Positions 7,681 to 16,888 are shown, counted from the first letter of the stretch. The stretch is 64,000 bases of DNA from Huintestinicola sp050874005 (GCF_050874005.1 NZ_JBNMJV010000010.1:13108-77107), one strand, 5' to 3'. Numbers and translations: made by a program. Notes: generated by a model from the sequence alone, not told the origin.

Positions 7681-9045
7681 ATGAACGGTGACAGGCTTAA
7701 TATCGCATATATCGGAGGAGGCTCCTGCAACTATGGCTGGAAGCTTATCCCCGAGCTTGCGGACATAGATCTGTGTGCAATGGTGAAGCTTTATGATATA
7801 GACAAAACCTGCTCCCTCGCCAACGAGGTGATAGGAAACAATATCCACGACAGAGGAAATACAAAAGGAGACATTGTATATCTCGCCTGCGACGAGGCGG
7901 AGGAGGCTCTTAGAGACGCCGATTTCGTAATTCTCGCCTTTGAGCCGGGAGGACTGGATGAGCAGGTGAGCCAGCTCCATCTTCCCGAGACCTACGGAAT
8001 TTTTCAGACAGGCGGAGAAAATTCGGGGCTTTCCTCAGTCATAAGAGCGCTTAAAATAATGCCCCTCTGCGCCGAGTATTCCCATATGATAGAACATCTC
8101 TGCCCCAACGCCTGGGTCATAAACCTCTGCACACCTATGGCGGAGTGTATGACCGTTCTCCACAACGAATTTACCGAAATGAAGCTTGTGGGAGCTTCTT
8201 CGGACACCTTTGCCGCCAGGGAGCTTATCGCCACAATGGTCTGCGAGAGCAAAGAGATAAGCGGAGTGCGCAGGCGTGACATAAAGACAAATCTTCTCGG
8301 AATAAGCGGATTTTCCTGGTTTGACGAGCTGTCCTACAATGGTGAGAGCCTTATGCCGATGTTCAGGGAATATGCGGAAAAATACGGCGACTCGGGCTAT
8401 GAGTTTCGCATAAATGAGTATAGGACCAATCCCGACGCCGACGCTCATCGGGTAAAATTCGACCTGTTTCTCCGTTTCGGACTTATACCTGCGGTAAACG
8501 ACCGCTCCGCCGCCGAGTTCTGTCCCCCTTGGTACACAAAGGACAGCAAGGAAATGGCGGCGTGGAAATTCTCCCCTATGACCGTAAATTACAAAAAGAG
8601 AATGTTAGGTGACAAGACCTCAAAGGTCAAGAAATATATGAATGGAGAGGTTTTGCCCAAGTCCGTTGACTCCACCGAAGTCCCCGAAATGATACGTGCG
8701 CTGTGCGGCGGCGGAAATCTTATTTCGGCGGTGTCCCTTCCCAACAAGGGACAGGTGGAAAATCTCCCCGAGGGAGCTATTGTAGAGACAAACGCACTCA
8801 TAAGCTGCGGCAGCGTAAGAGCCGTATGTGCAGGCAGGCTCCCCGACAGCATTGCGGGGCTGTCCGTCCGCCACGTTTACAACAGAGAGGCTGTAGTAAA
8901 GGCGTTCGAGGAACGTGACCTTGACATTGCCTTCAATGCGTTCCTCAATGACCCGCTTATGACCTGCGGACTTACCGAAGCCACCGAGCTTTACAGGGAA
9001 TTGCTTTCGGCGGTAAGGACACATCTGCTTTATTATTGTGAGTAA
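7681..9045 (+). CDS. Glycoside hydrolase family 4-like protein lacking the metal ligands
   Basis: The start at ATG 7681 is chosen because the earlier in-frame ATG (7657) lies upstream of the ribosome site GAAAGGA. The 454-residue protein has the NAD-binding N-terminus (YIGGGS, residues 10-15), the NLCTP segment (148-152) and the conserved VSLPNKGQVENLPEGAIVE C-terminal block of GH4. GH4 enzymes cleave glycosides with NAD+ and Mn2+, using a Cys in a VGLC(H/N) motif and a His in a G-x-N-H motif. Here these read VGASSDTF (170-177) and GISGFSW (207-213), so both ligands appear replaced. It may bind NAD without classical hydrolase activity, or use another site. It is a single-gene unit. Confidence 0.72.
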   Translation: MNGDRLNIAYIGGGSCNYGWKLIPELADIDLCAMVKLYDIDKTCSLANEVIGNNIHDRGNTKGDIVYLACDEAEEALRDADFVILAFEPGGLDEQVSQLHLPETYGIFQTGGENSGLSSVIRALKIMPLCAEYSHMIEHLCPNAWVINLCTPMAECMTVLHNEFTEMKLVGASSDTFAARELIATMVCESKEISGVRRRDIKTNLLGISGFSWFDELSYNGESLMPMFREYAEKYGDSGYEFRINEYRTNPDADAHRVKFDLFLRFGLIPAVNDRSAAEFCPPWYTKDSKEMAAWKFSPMTVNYKKRMLGDKTSKVKKYMNGEVLPKSVDSTEVPEMIRALCGGGNLISAVSLPNKGQVENLPEGAIVETNALISCGSVRAVCAGRLPDSIAGLSVRHVYNREAVVKAFEERDLDIAFNAFLNDPLMTCGLTEATELYRELLSAVRTHLLYYCE

Positions 9046-9156
9046 GCGTCAGCGGGTGTCGACCTGCGAATTTGCCGGGATTTGCAGTTTAGTCTCCGTG
9101 CCGATGGGTATAATAGTCTCTCAAATACTCTATGATGAAACAAACAGGAGGAACAT

Positions 9157-9540
9157 ATGGAGCTTTGCAATAATTGTTCTGATATTCAGGATATTATGAA
9201 TTCTGCAGCTTTGGTTTCAAAAAAGAGTGCGCTTGATGGATTATATGCATTAAAAGAGACGTATCCGCTGCTTAAAAATGCATACCAAAGCGGAAGACGT
9301 GTTCTGTATATGTCCGACTGTAATTTTGAAAATTTAATGGAAGAGGTTGGTTGGGAACGTTATTATACATATCTTACATATTTGAAATGTCCGAAATGCA
9401 ATAAATATTTTTATTTGGGAATATGTGTTCGGGGAAGACCTGTTTTTAAAATTATGGATAACCCGCCCGATAAAGATATTTTCTGCAAGTCGGCAGAAAG
9501 AGAAGAAAAAAGAATATATATGTCAGATGAAGCTAAATGA
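9157..9540 (+). CDS. Unrecognised 127-residue protein with a CPKC motif
   Basis: The gene has a good ribosome site (CAGGAGGAAC) and a TATAAT box at 9109-9114, though no clear -35. The product has Cys5, Cys8 and a CPKCNKYFYLG segment near residue 77, suggesting a small zinc-bound or structural site, and is rich in Tyr and Lys. It has no signal peptide or membrane helix. Codon use is much more AT-rich than that of the flanking GH4-like and ppk genes, which suggests a recent insertion. The size and setting resemble the other small cassettes of this region, but no partner gene is seen. Confidence 0.5.
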   Translation: MELCNNCSDIQDIMNSAALVSKKSALDGLYALKETYPLLKNAYQSGRRVLYMSDCNFENLMEEVGWERYYTYLTYLKCPKCNKYFYLGICVRGRPVFKIMDNPPDKDIFCKSAEREEKRIYMSDEAK

Positions 9541-9594
9541 GCCGACATATTTGCACCGAATAGATCCATTACGAAAAAAGTGAGGTAAAATAAA

Positions 9595-11724
9595 ATGACA
9601 AGCTGCTACGATAACAGAGAGCTGAGCTGGCTTAAATTCAACGTCAGAGTGCTTGAGGAGGCAAGGGACAGATCCGTACCCCTCTGCGAAAGGCTTCTGT
9701 TTTCACAGATATTCCAGTCTAATTTAGACGAATTTTTTATGATAAGAGTAGGCTCTCTCTGCGACAGAGTCCTCGTTGACGACAACAAGGAGGACAACAA
9801 AACGGGTATGACCCCAAAGGAACAGCTGAAAGCCATTTACAGCCGTGTGAAAGAGCTTGTTCCCGTAAAGGACGAGGCATATTTTGCCACCATAAAGGAA
9901 CTTGAGGAAATAGGCATTGAGCACGTGAAAATATCCTCTCTCACCGCCGAGGAGGAAGGATATCTGAGAGCCTATTTCAATTCCGAGATACGCCCCCTTA
10001 TCTCCCCTCAGGTGGTGGATAAGCGTCACCCATTCCCATTTCTGAAAAACAAGGAAATTTACGCTGTAACTCACCTTGAGTCCAAAAACTCCGTAAAGCT
10101 GGGCATAATCCCCGCAGGCGGCAGCTTTTCACGTATCATTCCCCTGCCCGACAAGAGCCGTTTCAGATTTTTGCTTGCGGAAGATGTTATTCTTCACTAC
10201 TGCGGCAGCGTTTTTGAGAATTACCGTCTCCTTGACAAGGCTCTTATCCGCATAACCCGAAATGCAGACATCAATATGGAAGAGGGGCTTTACGACCATG
10301 AGGTCGACCTGAGACAGGTTATGGAAGAGCTTCTTAAAAAGCGGAAAAAGCTTGCTCCCGTCCGTCTCGAGGTATCGGGAGACTTAGGAAAAGAAGCCAC
10401 CGAATTTCTCTGCCGTCAGCTGGAGCTTGACAGCCACCAGATAAGCTGCTGCACCGCTCCCCTTGATATGAGCTTTGTATTTTCTCTCCGCAACAGGATA
10501 GAAAAGGCTCACCCCGAGATGTTCTTTGAGCCGGTTTTCCCCCAGCGTCCGGCAATGATAGCCCAGAATGTGCCTATGATAAGCCAGATACTCCGCAGGG
10601 ATATCCTGCTTTCATACCCCTATGAGAGCATACGTCCCTTCATTCAGCTCCTTGTGGAGGCAGGAAACGACCCCGATGTTATATCCATAAAGATAACCCT
10701 CTACCGTGTGGCATCAAACTCAAAGATAGTTGAGGCTCTCATAAATGCCGCCGAAAACGGCAAGGAGGTTTTCGTGCTTGTGGAGCTGAGAGCCAGATTT
10801 GACGAGGAGAATAACATCGAATGGTCGAAACGGCTCGAAAGAGCAGGCTGCAAGGTAATGTACGGCCCCGAAAATCTTAAAGTACACTCCAAGCTTATGC
10901 TCATCACCCGTAAAAACGGCTCCGAGCTTCAGCACATCACTCAGATTGGAACAGGCAACTACAACGAAAAGACCTCCGAGCTGTACACCGACCTTTCCCT
11001 TATGACCGCCGACCCCGAGATAGGCGAAGAAGCAGGAACGGTATTCAACGCTCTGTCAATCGGAAATCTTGTGGAGAACACTTCACATCTTTTAGTCGCT
11101 CCTCTTTCGCTCCAGAACAAGATAATCGACTTTATTGACGGGGAAATTGCTGCTGCAAGAAGCGGCGAGGGCGGATATATAGGACTCAAGCTCAACTCCC
11201 TTACGGATAAGCTGCTTATTGACAAGCTTATCGAAGCAAGCTGTGCAGGTGTTAAGATAGAAATGGTGATACGTGGAATATGCTGTCTCGTTGCGGGAGT
11301 TCCAGGTATGACCGAAAATATCACCGTAAGAAGCATTGTGGGCAGGTATCTTGAACATTCCAGAATATACATATTTGGTCAGGGCACCAAAGGCGACCAC
11401 GGTGATAGGCAGCGTATCTACATCTCCTCTGCGGACTTTATGACCCGAAACACCCTGAGACGTGTGGAGGTCGCAGCTCCCGTAAAGTCTCCCGAGCTCA
11501 GGAAAAGGGTGCTTCACATTTTTGATATCCTGCTTCGTGACAACGTTAAGGCAAGGATACAGCTTCCCGACGGAAGCTATGAGCGGATATCTCCCAAGGA
11601 GGGAGAAGAACCTCTTACCGCCCAGCAGTATTTCATTGATGAGGCTGCCGGGGCTGCGGCTGCTTCCGCTCTGAAAAAGCCTGTTAAGGTGAGGGTGAGA
11701 CGGAGAAAGAAGGTCGGAAGGTAA
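9595..11724 (+). CDS. ppk1: Polyphosphate kinase 1
   Basis: The 709-residue length and domain order fit PPK1: N-terminal domain with NRELSWLKFN and SNLDEFFMIRVG, head domain, then two phospholipase D-like catalytic domains. The expected phospho-accepting histidine lies in KVHSKLMLI (His431) and the second catalytic histidine in YLEHSRIYIF (His588). The enzyme makes inorganic polyphosphate from ATP reversibly and acts near the membrane. The tail is Lys/Arg-rich. The ATG is preceded by GTGAGG. It is not linked to a ppx gene here. A two-way terminator follows. Confidence 0.93.
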   Translation: MTSCYDNRELSWLKFNVRVLEEARDRSVPLCERLLFSQIFQSNLDEFFMIRVGSLCDRVLVDDNKEDNKTGMTPKEQLKAIYSRVKELVPVKDEAYFATIKELEEIGIEHVKISSLTAEEEGYLRAYFNSEIRPLISPQVVDKRHPFPFLKNKEIYAVTHLESKNSVKLGIIPAGGSFSRIIPLPDKSRFRFLLAEDVILHYCGSVFENYRLLDKALIRITRNADINMEEGLYDHEVDLRQVMEELLKKRKKLAPVRLEVSGDLGKEATEFLCRQLELDSHQISCCTAPLDMSFVFSLRNRIEKAHPEMFFEPVFPQRPAMIAQNVPMISQILRRDILLSYPYESIRPFIQLLVEAGNDPDVISIKITLYRVASNSKIVEALINAAENGKEVFVLVELRARFDEENNIEWSKRLERAGCKVMYGPENLKVHSKLMLITRKNGSELQHITQIGTGNYNEKTSELYTDLSLMTADPEIGEEAGTVFNALSIGNLVENTSHLLVAPLSLQNKIIDFIDGEIAAARSGEGGYIGLKLNSLTDKLLIDKLIEASCAGVKIEMVIRGICCLVAGVPGMTENITVRSIVGRYLEHSRIYIFGQGTKGDHGDRQRIYISSADFMTRNTLRRVEVAAPVKSPELRKRVLHIFDILLRDNVKARIQLPDGSYERISPKEGEEPLTAQQYFIDEAAGAAAASALKKPVKVRVRRRKKVGR

Positions 11725-11775
11725 TTTTGATTTCCGGTTCCAATTGAAATAATGCACGTTTTAAAAGTATGACAT

Positions 11776-11808
11776 AAAAAAGCACCCTGTTCCCAAGGTG
11801 CTTTTTTA
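11776..11808. terminator. Two-way terminator between ppk1 and the second toxin-domain cassette
   Basis: AAAAAAGCACC and GGTGCTTTTTT pair around a 9-base loop, giving T-runs on both strands. Confidence 0.85.
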
Positions 11809-11809
11809 T

Positions 11810-12067
11810 TCAGCTTTCAAAAACGATAGTATTTCCTTTTGCTTTAAAATTAACGGGAATGTCACCGTGTATCATTATCCAGGGCATTCCGCCGTTTCCG
11901 AAACAATTACGGGTCTTTTCAACCACAAAGTCAGAAGTACTGAAAAGCCTGTGCTCCGAATCAATTATTTTAAGTATTTTTGAATCAAGGAAGTTTCCGT
12001 TATACTCGGAACAATCTAATACAGTATCGTTTCCGATTTTTGTTGCATTAAGTATCATACACATAAT
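11810..12067 (-). CDS. Small partner (candidate immunity protein) of the HELIGH protein
   Basis: The frame opens at 12073, but that ATG is only two bases behind AAGGAG; the ATG at 12067 has normal spacing and gives 85 residues. The ribosome site overlaps the stop codon of the upstream gene (AAG GAG TGA), exactly as in the cassette at 3.17 kb. The product is not recognised; it is beta-rich with no membrane helix. Context suggests an immunity protein. Confidence 0.5.
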   Translation of the reverse strand: MMCMILNATKIGNDTVLDCSEYNGNFLDSKILKIIDSEHRLFSTSDFVVEKTRNCFGNGGMPWIMIHGDIPVNFKAKGNTIVFES

Positions 12068-12069
12068 CA

Positions 12070-12531
12070 TCACTCCTTGAAAATATATAGATCATTTTTT
12101 ACATTTTTAAGCTTAATGTCATTATTTTTAAGTCTGAAAACTGCGTCACGGTATAAGGTCATTCGTTCGGAATAACTCAGACCTGGAGTGAATTTTGCTG
12201 CTCTAATGCTGGCTTGTGCTTCTTCAAGCACTTCGTCAGGGTTGGTTTTCCCGGCTAATGCAGCATTTCTGTGTCCGATCAGCTCATGAGCTATTGCTCC
12301 GTGCATTGAAATATTGCTGTTTGCATTTTTCTGACGTTCACTTGACGGAAAAACATCAGTACCTATCCTGAGCAGATCAAAAGAACATCCATAGCCTGTG
12401 CAGTCATAATCAACATAATAAATTCTCTCCTCGGGCATACCCAAAGAAACTGCATATTGTTTTACTTCAGCAAATTGCTCTTCTGTCAGCGGCACTTCAT
12501 TTCTTCGCCCGCCGGTGTTTACTTTCAGCAT
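12070..12531 (-). CDS. Stand-alone toxin-domain-like zincin (HELIGH motif)
   Basis: The 153-residue protein begins at ATG 12531, placed behind GGGGAG; the upstream open frame is promoter sequence. It contains GRRNEVPLTEEQ near the N-terminus, a FDLLRIGTDVFPS block, and GAIAHELIGHRNAA, where HELIGH fits the HExxH zincin-type zinc motif. From memory, this block order occurs as a C-terminal domain of large polymorphic toxins and phage proteins, but here it stands alone without a secretion or delivery part. The start region and the next gene mirror those of the 2.7 kb cassette, which has the same length of 153 residues. AT-rich composition suggests transfer. Confidence 0.6.
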   Translation of the reverse strand: MLKVNTGGRRNEVPLTEEQFAEVKQYAVSLGMPEERIYYVDYDCTGYGCSFDLLRIGTDVFPSSERQKNANSNISMHGAIAHELIGHRNAALAGKTNPDEVLEEAQASIRAAKFTPGLSYSERMTLYRDAVFRLKNNDIKLKNVKNDLYIFKE

Positions 12532-12550
12532 TTTGTCACTCCCCACCTTT

Positions 12551-12579
12551 ATCATACCACTCACGCCGCTATTTGTCAA
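12551..12579 (-). promoter_or_regulatory. Promoter of the second toxin-domain cassette
   Basis: On the minus strand TTGACA (12579-12574) and TATGAT (12556-12551) are 17 bases apart with a TGG extended -10. The sequence around and behind it closely matches the promoter at 2661. Confidence 0.82.
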
Positions 12580-12666
12580 GCCTGCCACAATACCGAAACA
12601 ATTCTTTTGCGTTATATTGCCATACAATCGCCCTTGTGCCTGTCGGTAATTTTGTTATTATCGCTA

Positions 12667-12695
12667 TTGAAAAACGACAGCGTATGATGTATAAT
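12667..12695 (+). promoter_or_regulatory. rlmB promoter
   Basis: TTGAAA at 12667-12672 and TATAAT at 12690-12695 with a 17-base spacer, about 65 bases before the start codon. Confidence 0.7.
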
Positions 12696-12758
12696 ATATT
12701 AGTATAGGAGAATATGCTTATTTGCCGTGAGTTACTTGCGGCGGATCGGAGATAATTT

Positions 12759-13640
12759 ATGGCATATCAGCGTTATGATAAAAGTAAAGGAAGAAGCGGC
12801 GGCAGAAAGGACTTTTCCTCAAAGCCCAAAAGCTTCACAAAGCCCGAAAGAAGCTTTGACGAACCCGAAAGGAACATTCCCGACGCTGCCGACAGAGAAG
12901 AGACGGCAGGTCTTATCGTGGGCAGGAACCCCGTTATGGAGGCTCTCAAATCGGGCAAGGCTATCGACACCATCTATGTCAACAGCGAGGCAGGTGGCAG
13001 CATAGGCGCTATCACCCGCATCGCCAGAGAAAAGGGCATTGTTATAAAAAATGTCAGCGACCAGAAGCTCACCCAGATGTGCGCAGGAGCATCTCATCAG
13101 GGCATAATCGCCTCGGGAGCCTGTGCGGAATATGTTTCCGTTGAGGACATTCTGAACATTTCAAAGAAAAAGGGCAAGGCTCCCTTTATCATAATCTGCG
13201 ACGAGATCGAGGACCCTCACAATCTTGGCGCAATAATCCGAACCGCCGAGACCGCAGGCGCAGACGGGGTGATAATCCCCAAGCGCAGGAGTGCGTCACT
13301 TAACGCCACCGTTTACAAGACCTCCGCAGGAGCCGCAAGCTGGCTCCCCGTTGCGAGAGTGGCAAATCTGGGTGCGGCTATGGACGAGCTCAAGAAAAAC
13401 GGCGTATGGATATACGGCACCGACGCATCGGGCAGCGATTACACCGAAGCTGACTTTACGGGTCCCGCCGCATTTGTCATCGGCTCCGAAGGCTTCGGCA
13501 TAGGAAGACTTGTAAAGGACAAGTGCGATTTTCTTGTCAAGCTCCCAATGTTCGGAAAGATAACATCTCTCAATGCCTCTGTTGCCGCAGGTATTTTTAT
13601 GTACGAGGCGGTAAAGCAGAGAACGGCGGCAGGAAAGTGA
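12759..13640 (+). CDS. rlmB: TrmH/RlmB-family rRNA 2'-O-methyltransferase
   Basis: The 293-residue protein has a basic low-complexity N-terminal 50 residues, a substrate-binding domain (GRNPVMEALKSG) and the SPOUT knot motifs DPHNLGAIIRTAETAG, VIGSEGFGI and SLNASVAAGI. RlmB-type enzymes methylate a ribose in 23S rRNA from S-adenosylmethionine. The basic extension is common in clostridial members. The ATG is preceded by a GGAG site and its own promoter. It is followed by a hairpin terminator. Confidence 0.88.
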   Translation: MAYQRYDKSKGRSGGRKDFSSKPKSFTKPERSFDEPERNIPDAADREETAGLIVGRNPVMEALKSGKAIDTIYVNSEAGGSIGAITRIAREKGIVIKNVSDQKLTQMCAGASHQGIIASGACAEYVSVEDILNISKKKGKAPFIIICDEIEDPHNLGAIIRTAETAGADGVIIPKRRSASLNATVYKTSAGAASWLPVARVANLGAAMDELKKNGVWIYGTDASGSDYTEADFTGPAAFVIGSEGFGIGRLVKDKCDFLVKLPMFGKITSLNASVAAGIFMYEAVKQRTAAGK

Positions 13641-13679
13641 GCCGTCACGCCGAAAACGAACTCACAAGCACGTATAAAT

Positions 13680-13717
13680 AAAGTCTGAAGGCCCACATCT
13701 TCAGACCGGGCTTTGTT
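13680..13717 (+). terminator. Terminator of rlmB
   Basis: GTCTGAAG at 13683-13690 and CTTCAGAC at 13699-13706 form a perfect 8-bp stem, followed by CGGGCTTTGTTT. The T-run is interrupted. Confidence 0.55.
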
Positions 13718-13770
13718 TATTCGGTAAAATGCTCAATAAACAAATCTCCGAGAAAGGCAGGGTAATAAAT

Positions 13771-16770
13771 TTGTCTGATAAATTTTCCCTTGACGAAATA
13801 CTGAACGAATACTCGGGCAGTGACGGAAGCTCGTCGGGTCAGTCCTTAGACGACATACTAAACAGCTATCCCGCCACAAAAAACTACGAGGATTCTGGGC
13901 TTGCAGAGATCTTTGACAGCAGAAGCTCCACCACGGATATAGATCTGAGCGGAATAAACATCTCAATGCCGGGGGACTATCCCTCTCCCGAGGAAATAAG
14001 AAAGAAAAACGCTCCCGTATCTGTTCACGATATCCCCGAGGATCAGCTCACCGAGGAAGAACGGATAAAGAAAAGCAAGCAGATAGACTATGAGATAATA
14101 AGCGGTGATTACGACCGCAAATATATGCCCGACGACTTAAAGACCGAAGCCGAGCTGAAAGCTGAGGGAAAGCTCTCCGCCGATGAGGCTCCGGCCGATA
14201 AGGACAGGGCTTCAAAGAAAAAAGTGAAGGTAAAGCCTGCAAAAAAGAAATTCGGGCTTGACCTTGCCGATGGTCTGAAAGGAGTACATTCTTCCTTTGA
14301 GGACGATGATTTTGACAAAAAGTACGGCAATGCTCCCCTTTTCACCGCCGCCGAACGTGACGAGCTTATAGGCGAAGGTGAACACGAGATCCCCTTTGAA
14401 ATAAAGCCCCCCGCAGGCACGAGCCTGTCGGAAAAGCTTGAAAGGGAAGCGGAATTTGCCGAGAAATACAATGACGTACCCTCTTCTGCTCCGAAGCACG
14501 AGCATAAGGTAAAGCCCGAAAAGGTAACACCTAAGCGTGAGGACGCATCATACCCCCTCCACGATCATAAAAATGACCCCTTTGACAAATATGCTGCCAT
14601 CGATGACCTTGACAGTATTCTCGGTCAGTACGAAAAGATAGATCAGCCCCAGACCTTAAAGCGTTCCGAGACATCTCCCCTTAAAGGCTTCACGGATATT
14701 TTCAACAAGCTTATGGCAAAGGAAGAGGCAAGCGGCGAAGGCTCCGAGCTTCTCGAGGACAGCAGGAAGATAAAGCGCTCCGAAGGAGCTATCGAGAGGA
14801 AAAAGATATCCGATATCGACCTTGATCTTTCCGACAAGATGATACAGGACACCTCTCAGATAAACACCGACAAAACAAATGCCGAGCTTGAAAAGCTGAA
14901 CGCTCTCAAGGAGCGCAGAAGCAAGAAGATAAAGGATTTCGTCCTTGTGGGGGACGAGGAAGAAAACACTCCCGACGAAGCGGCTCAGTCCGAGGAAGCC
15001 GAGGAACTTGAGGACTTTGAGAGTCTTGAGGACGCCCCCGACATCCAGAACCACATTGCAGGACAGAAAAGCAAGCTTGTTTTCAGACTTGTGATCCTTT
15101 TCGCCTGCTTTGCAGTCACCACATATATGGCTGTGGCAAATGATTTCAAGCTGCCCGTTCTTGACTCCTTCTCCCTTATCGACAAGAGAAACCAGCCCGA
15201 TGTTTTCCTGTTCATAAACAGCGTTATCGGCGTGGTGGCAGGCTTCGTGGCTTCCCAGACCATTTCGGGCGGAATATCAAAGCTTTTGTCGGGCAAGGCT
15301 GACTGCGACTCCCTGTCGGCAATGGCGCTGATATCGAGCCTGCTTACATCAATGATATCCCTTGCGGACTCAAATATGGTGCGTGGCAGTTTCGTTTATA
15401 TCTACACCCCCGTTGCAATAGGCGCACTCATATTCAACACCATAGGCAAGCTGCTTATAATCAGCCGTACCCAGCGAAGTTTCTCGTTTATATCGGGAGA
15501 TAATGACAGATACGCACTTTTTGTGGTGAACGACGAGGAAACAGCTCAGAACTTCACCCGAGGCTCCCTGTCAGACTTCCCCGTACTGGCAGGTATGCAG
15601 AAGACCGAGGTCATCACCGATTTTCTGAAGACCTCCTATGCAGGAGACAGCACCGACCGCTTCTGCAAAATGGTATCTCCCATTATAGCCATAGCAGGAC
15701 TTGTTCTGGGAGTTATCGCAGGACTGCTTGCAAGAGCCGAGCACGGCACAATGGGCGCATTCTGCGTGGGACTTTCCACATTTTCCGCCTGTGCCTCCAT
15801 CTGCTCCTGCTTTGCAATGATGCTGGTGGTAAATCTGCCTATGGAAAAGGCTTCGGCAAAGTACGGCGCAAAGCAGGGTGCGATAATCGGATTTGACAGC
15901 ATTGACGAGTTTGGCGATGTTAACAGCGTTATGATTGACGCCGCTTCCCTTTTCCCTCCCGGAAGCATTATCCTCAGAAATATCAAGTCTTTTCCCGACT
16001 CGAGCATTGACGAGGCTATCGTTGAGGCGGCAAGCCTTACAAGCCAGTCGGGAAGTATTCTCCGAAATATGTTCTACGATATAATCGTGGGCAAAACGGA
16101 AATGCTTGAACCTGTGGAAAGCTATATTTACGAGGACTCAATGGGACTTTGCGGCTGGATAAACAACAAGCGAGTACTTCTCGGAAACAGAGAGCTTATG
16201 CAGAACCACAGCATCGAGGGACTGCCCTCCATCGCCAAGGAAAGCGAGTATACCGACGGGGACAAGATAGCGGTCTATCTCTCCATTTCGGGACAGCTTT
16301 CTGCAATGTTCATCATCGAGCTTACCCCCTCATATCAGATAAAATCGGCTCTCAAGGAGCTTGAGAAAGGCGGCGTGGCAGTAATGCTCCGCTCGGTGGA
16401 CTCAATGCTTTCGGTAAGCAGGCTTTCGGAGATGTTCGAGGTAACACCTGCGCTTTTCAAGCTTATCCCCTTCAGACTTCACCCCGATTTTGAAAAGACC
16501 ACAGAATATGCCGCAAGACGTCCTGCCACCCTTGCCTGCTCGGGCAGATTTGCTTCCTTTGCCCAGCTTATCTTAGGTGCAAACCGCCTGAGAGGAACCA
16601 TTTCCGCAGGCATTGCAATGCAGGCGGCGGAGATACTTCTGGGAATACTTCTCACCCTTGCCCTTGTGCTCCTGCGCTCAATGGCAGAGCTTACGGTGAC
16701 GAACATATTGCTTTACAACTTTGTTTTTGTAATGCTTTATTTCCTGTTCCAGGCATTCAGAAAGGTATAA
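13771..16770 (+). CDS. P-type ATPase-like membrane protein without the phosphorylation motif
   Basis: The frame is open from ATG 13729, but that codon touches the preceding terminator; TTG 13771 follows AAAGGCAGGG and gives 999 residues. Residues 1-430 are hydrophilic and charged, with the motif LD(E/D/S)IL(N/G)xY three times (about 7-14, 25-32 and 280-287). Membrane helices start near 435. The C-terminal half follows P-type ATPases, including a TDGDKIAVYLS block, but the DKTGT phosphorylation site is replaced by IDAASLF (about 721-727), and no TGD or GDGxND motif is found. It is probably a non-pumping paralogue with a regulatory or scaffold role. That role is inference. Confidence 0.65.
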   Translation: MSDKFSLDEILNEYSGSDGSSSGQSLDDILNSYPATKNYEDSGLAEIFDSRSSTTDIDLSGINISMPGDYPSPEEIRKKNAPVSVHDIPEDQLTEEERIKKSKQIDYEIISGDYDRKYMPDDLKTEAELKAEGKLSADEAPADKDRASKKKVKVKPAKKKFGLDLADGLKGVHSSFEDDDFDKKYGNAPLFTAAERDELIGEGEHEIPFEIKPPAGTSLSEKLEREAEFAEKYNDVPSSAPKHEHKVKPEKVTPKREDASYPLHDHKNDPFDKYAAIDDLDSILGQYEKIDQPQTLKRSETSPLKGFTDIFNKLMAKEEASGEGSELLEDSRKIKRSEGAIERKKISDIDLDLSDKMIQDTSQINTDKTNAELEKLNALKERRSKKIKDFVLVGDEEENTPDEAAQSEEAEELEDFESLEDAPDIQNHIAGQKSKLVFRLVILFACFAVTTYMAVANDFKLPVLDSFSLIDKRNQPDVFLFINSVIGVVAGFVASQTISGGISKLLSGKADCDSLSAMALISSLLTSMISLADSNMVRGSFVYIYTPVAIGALIFNTIGKLLIISRTQRSFSFISGDNDRYALFVVNDEETAQNFTRGSLSDFPVLAGMQKTEVITDFLKTSYAGDSTDRFCKMVSPIIAIAGLVLGVIAGLLARAEHGTMGAFCVGLSTFSACASICSCFAMMLVVNLPMEKASAKYGAKQGAIIGFDSIDEFGDVNSVMIDAASLFPPGSIILRNIKSFPDSSIDEAIVEAASLTSQSGSILRNMFYDIIVGKTEMLEPVESYIYEDSMGLCGWINNKRVLLGNRELMQNHSIEGLPSIAKESEYTDGDKIAVYLSISGQLSAMFIIELTPSYQIKSALKELEKGGVAVMLRSVDSMLSVSRLSEMFEVTPALFKLIPFRLHPDFEKTTEYAARRPATLACSGRFASFAQLILGANRLRGTISAGIAMQAAEILLGILLTLALVLLRSMAELTVTNILLYNFVFVMLYFLFQAFRKV

Positions 16771-16773
16771 AAT

Positions 16774-16817
16774 TAACGGAGCTGCCGGAATTTTTCCGAC
16801 AGCTCCGTTATTATTTG
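16774..16817 (+). terminator. Terminator behind the P-type ATPase-like gene
   Basis: AACGGAGCTG and CAGCTCCGTT form a long stem with an inner GCCGGA/TCCGAC extension, followed by ATTATTT. Confidence 0.75.
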
Positions 16818-16888
16818 GGCTGATAATTAGCAGATATTGATAAAGCGGGTAATACTAAGAACCAATTAAAAACTGTACAAAAAATATT

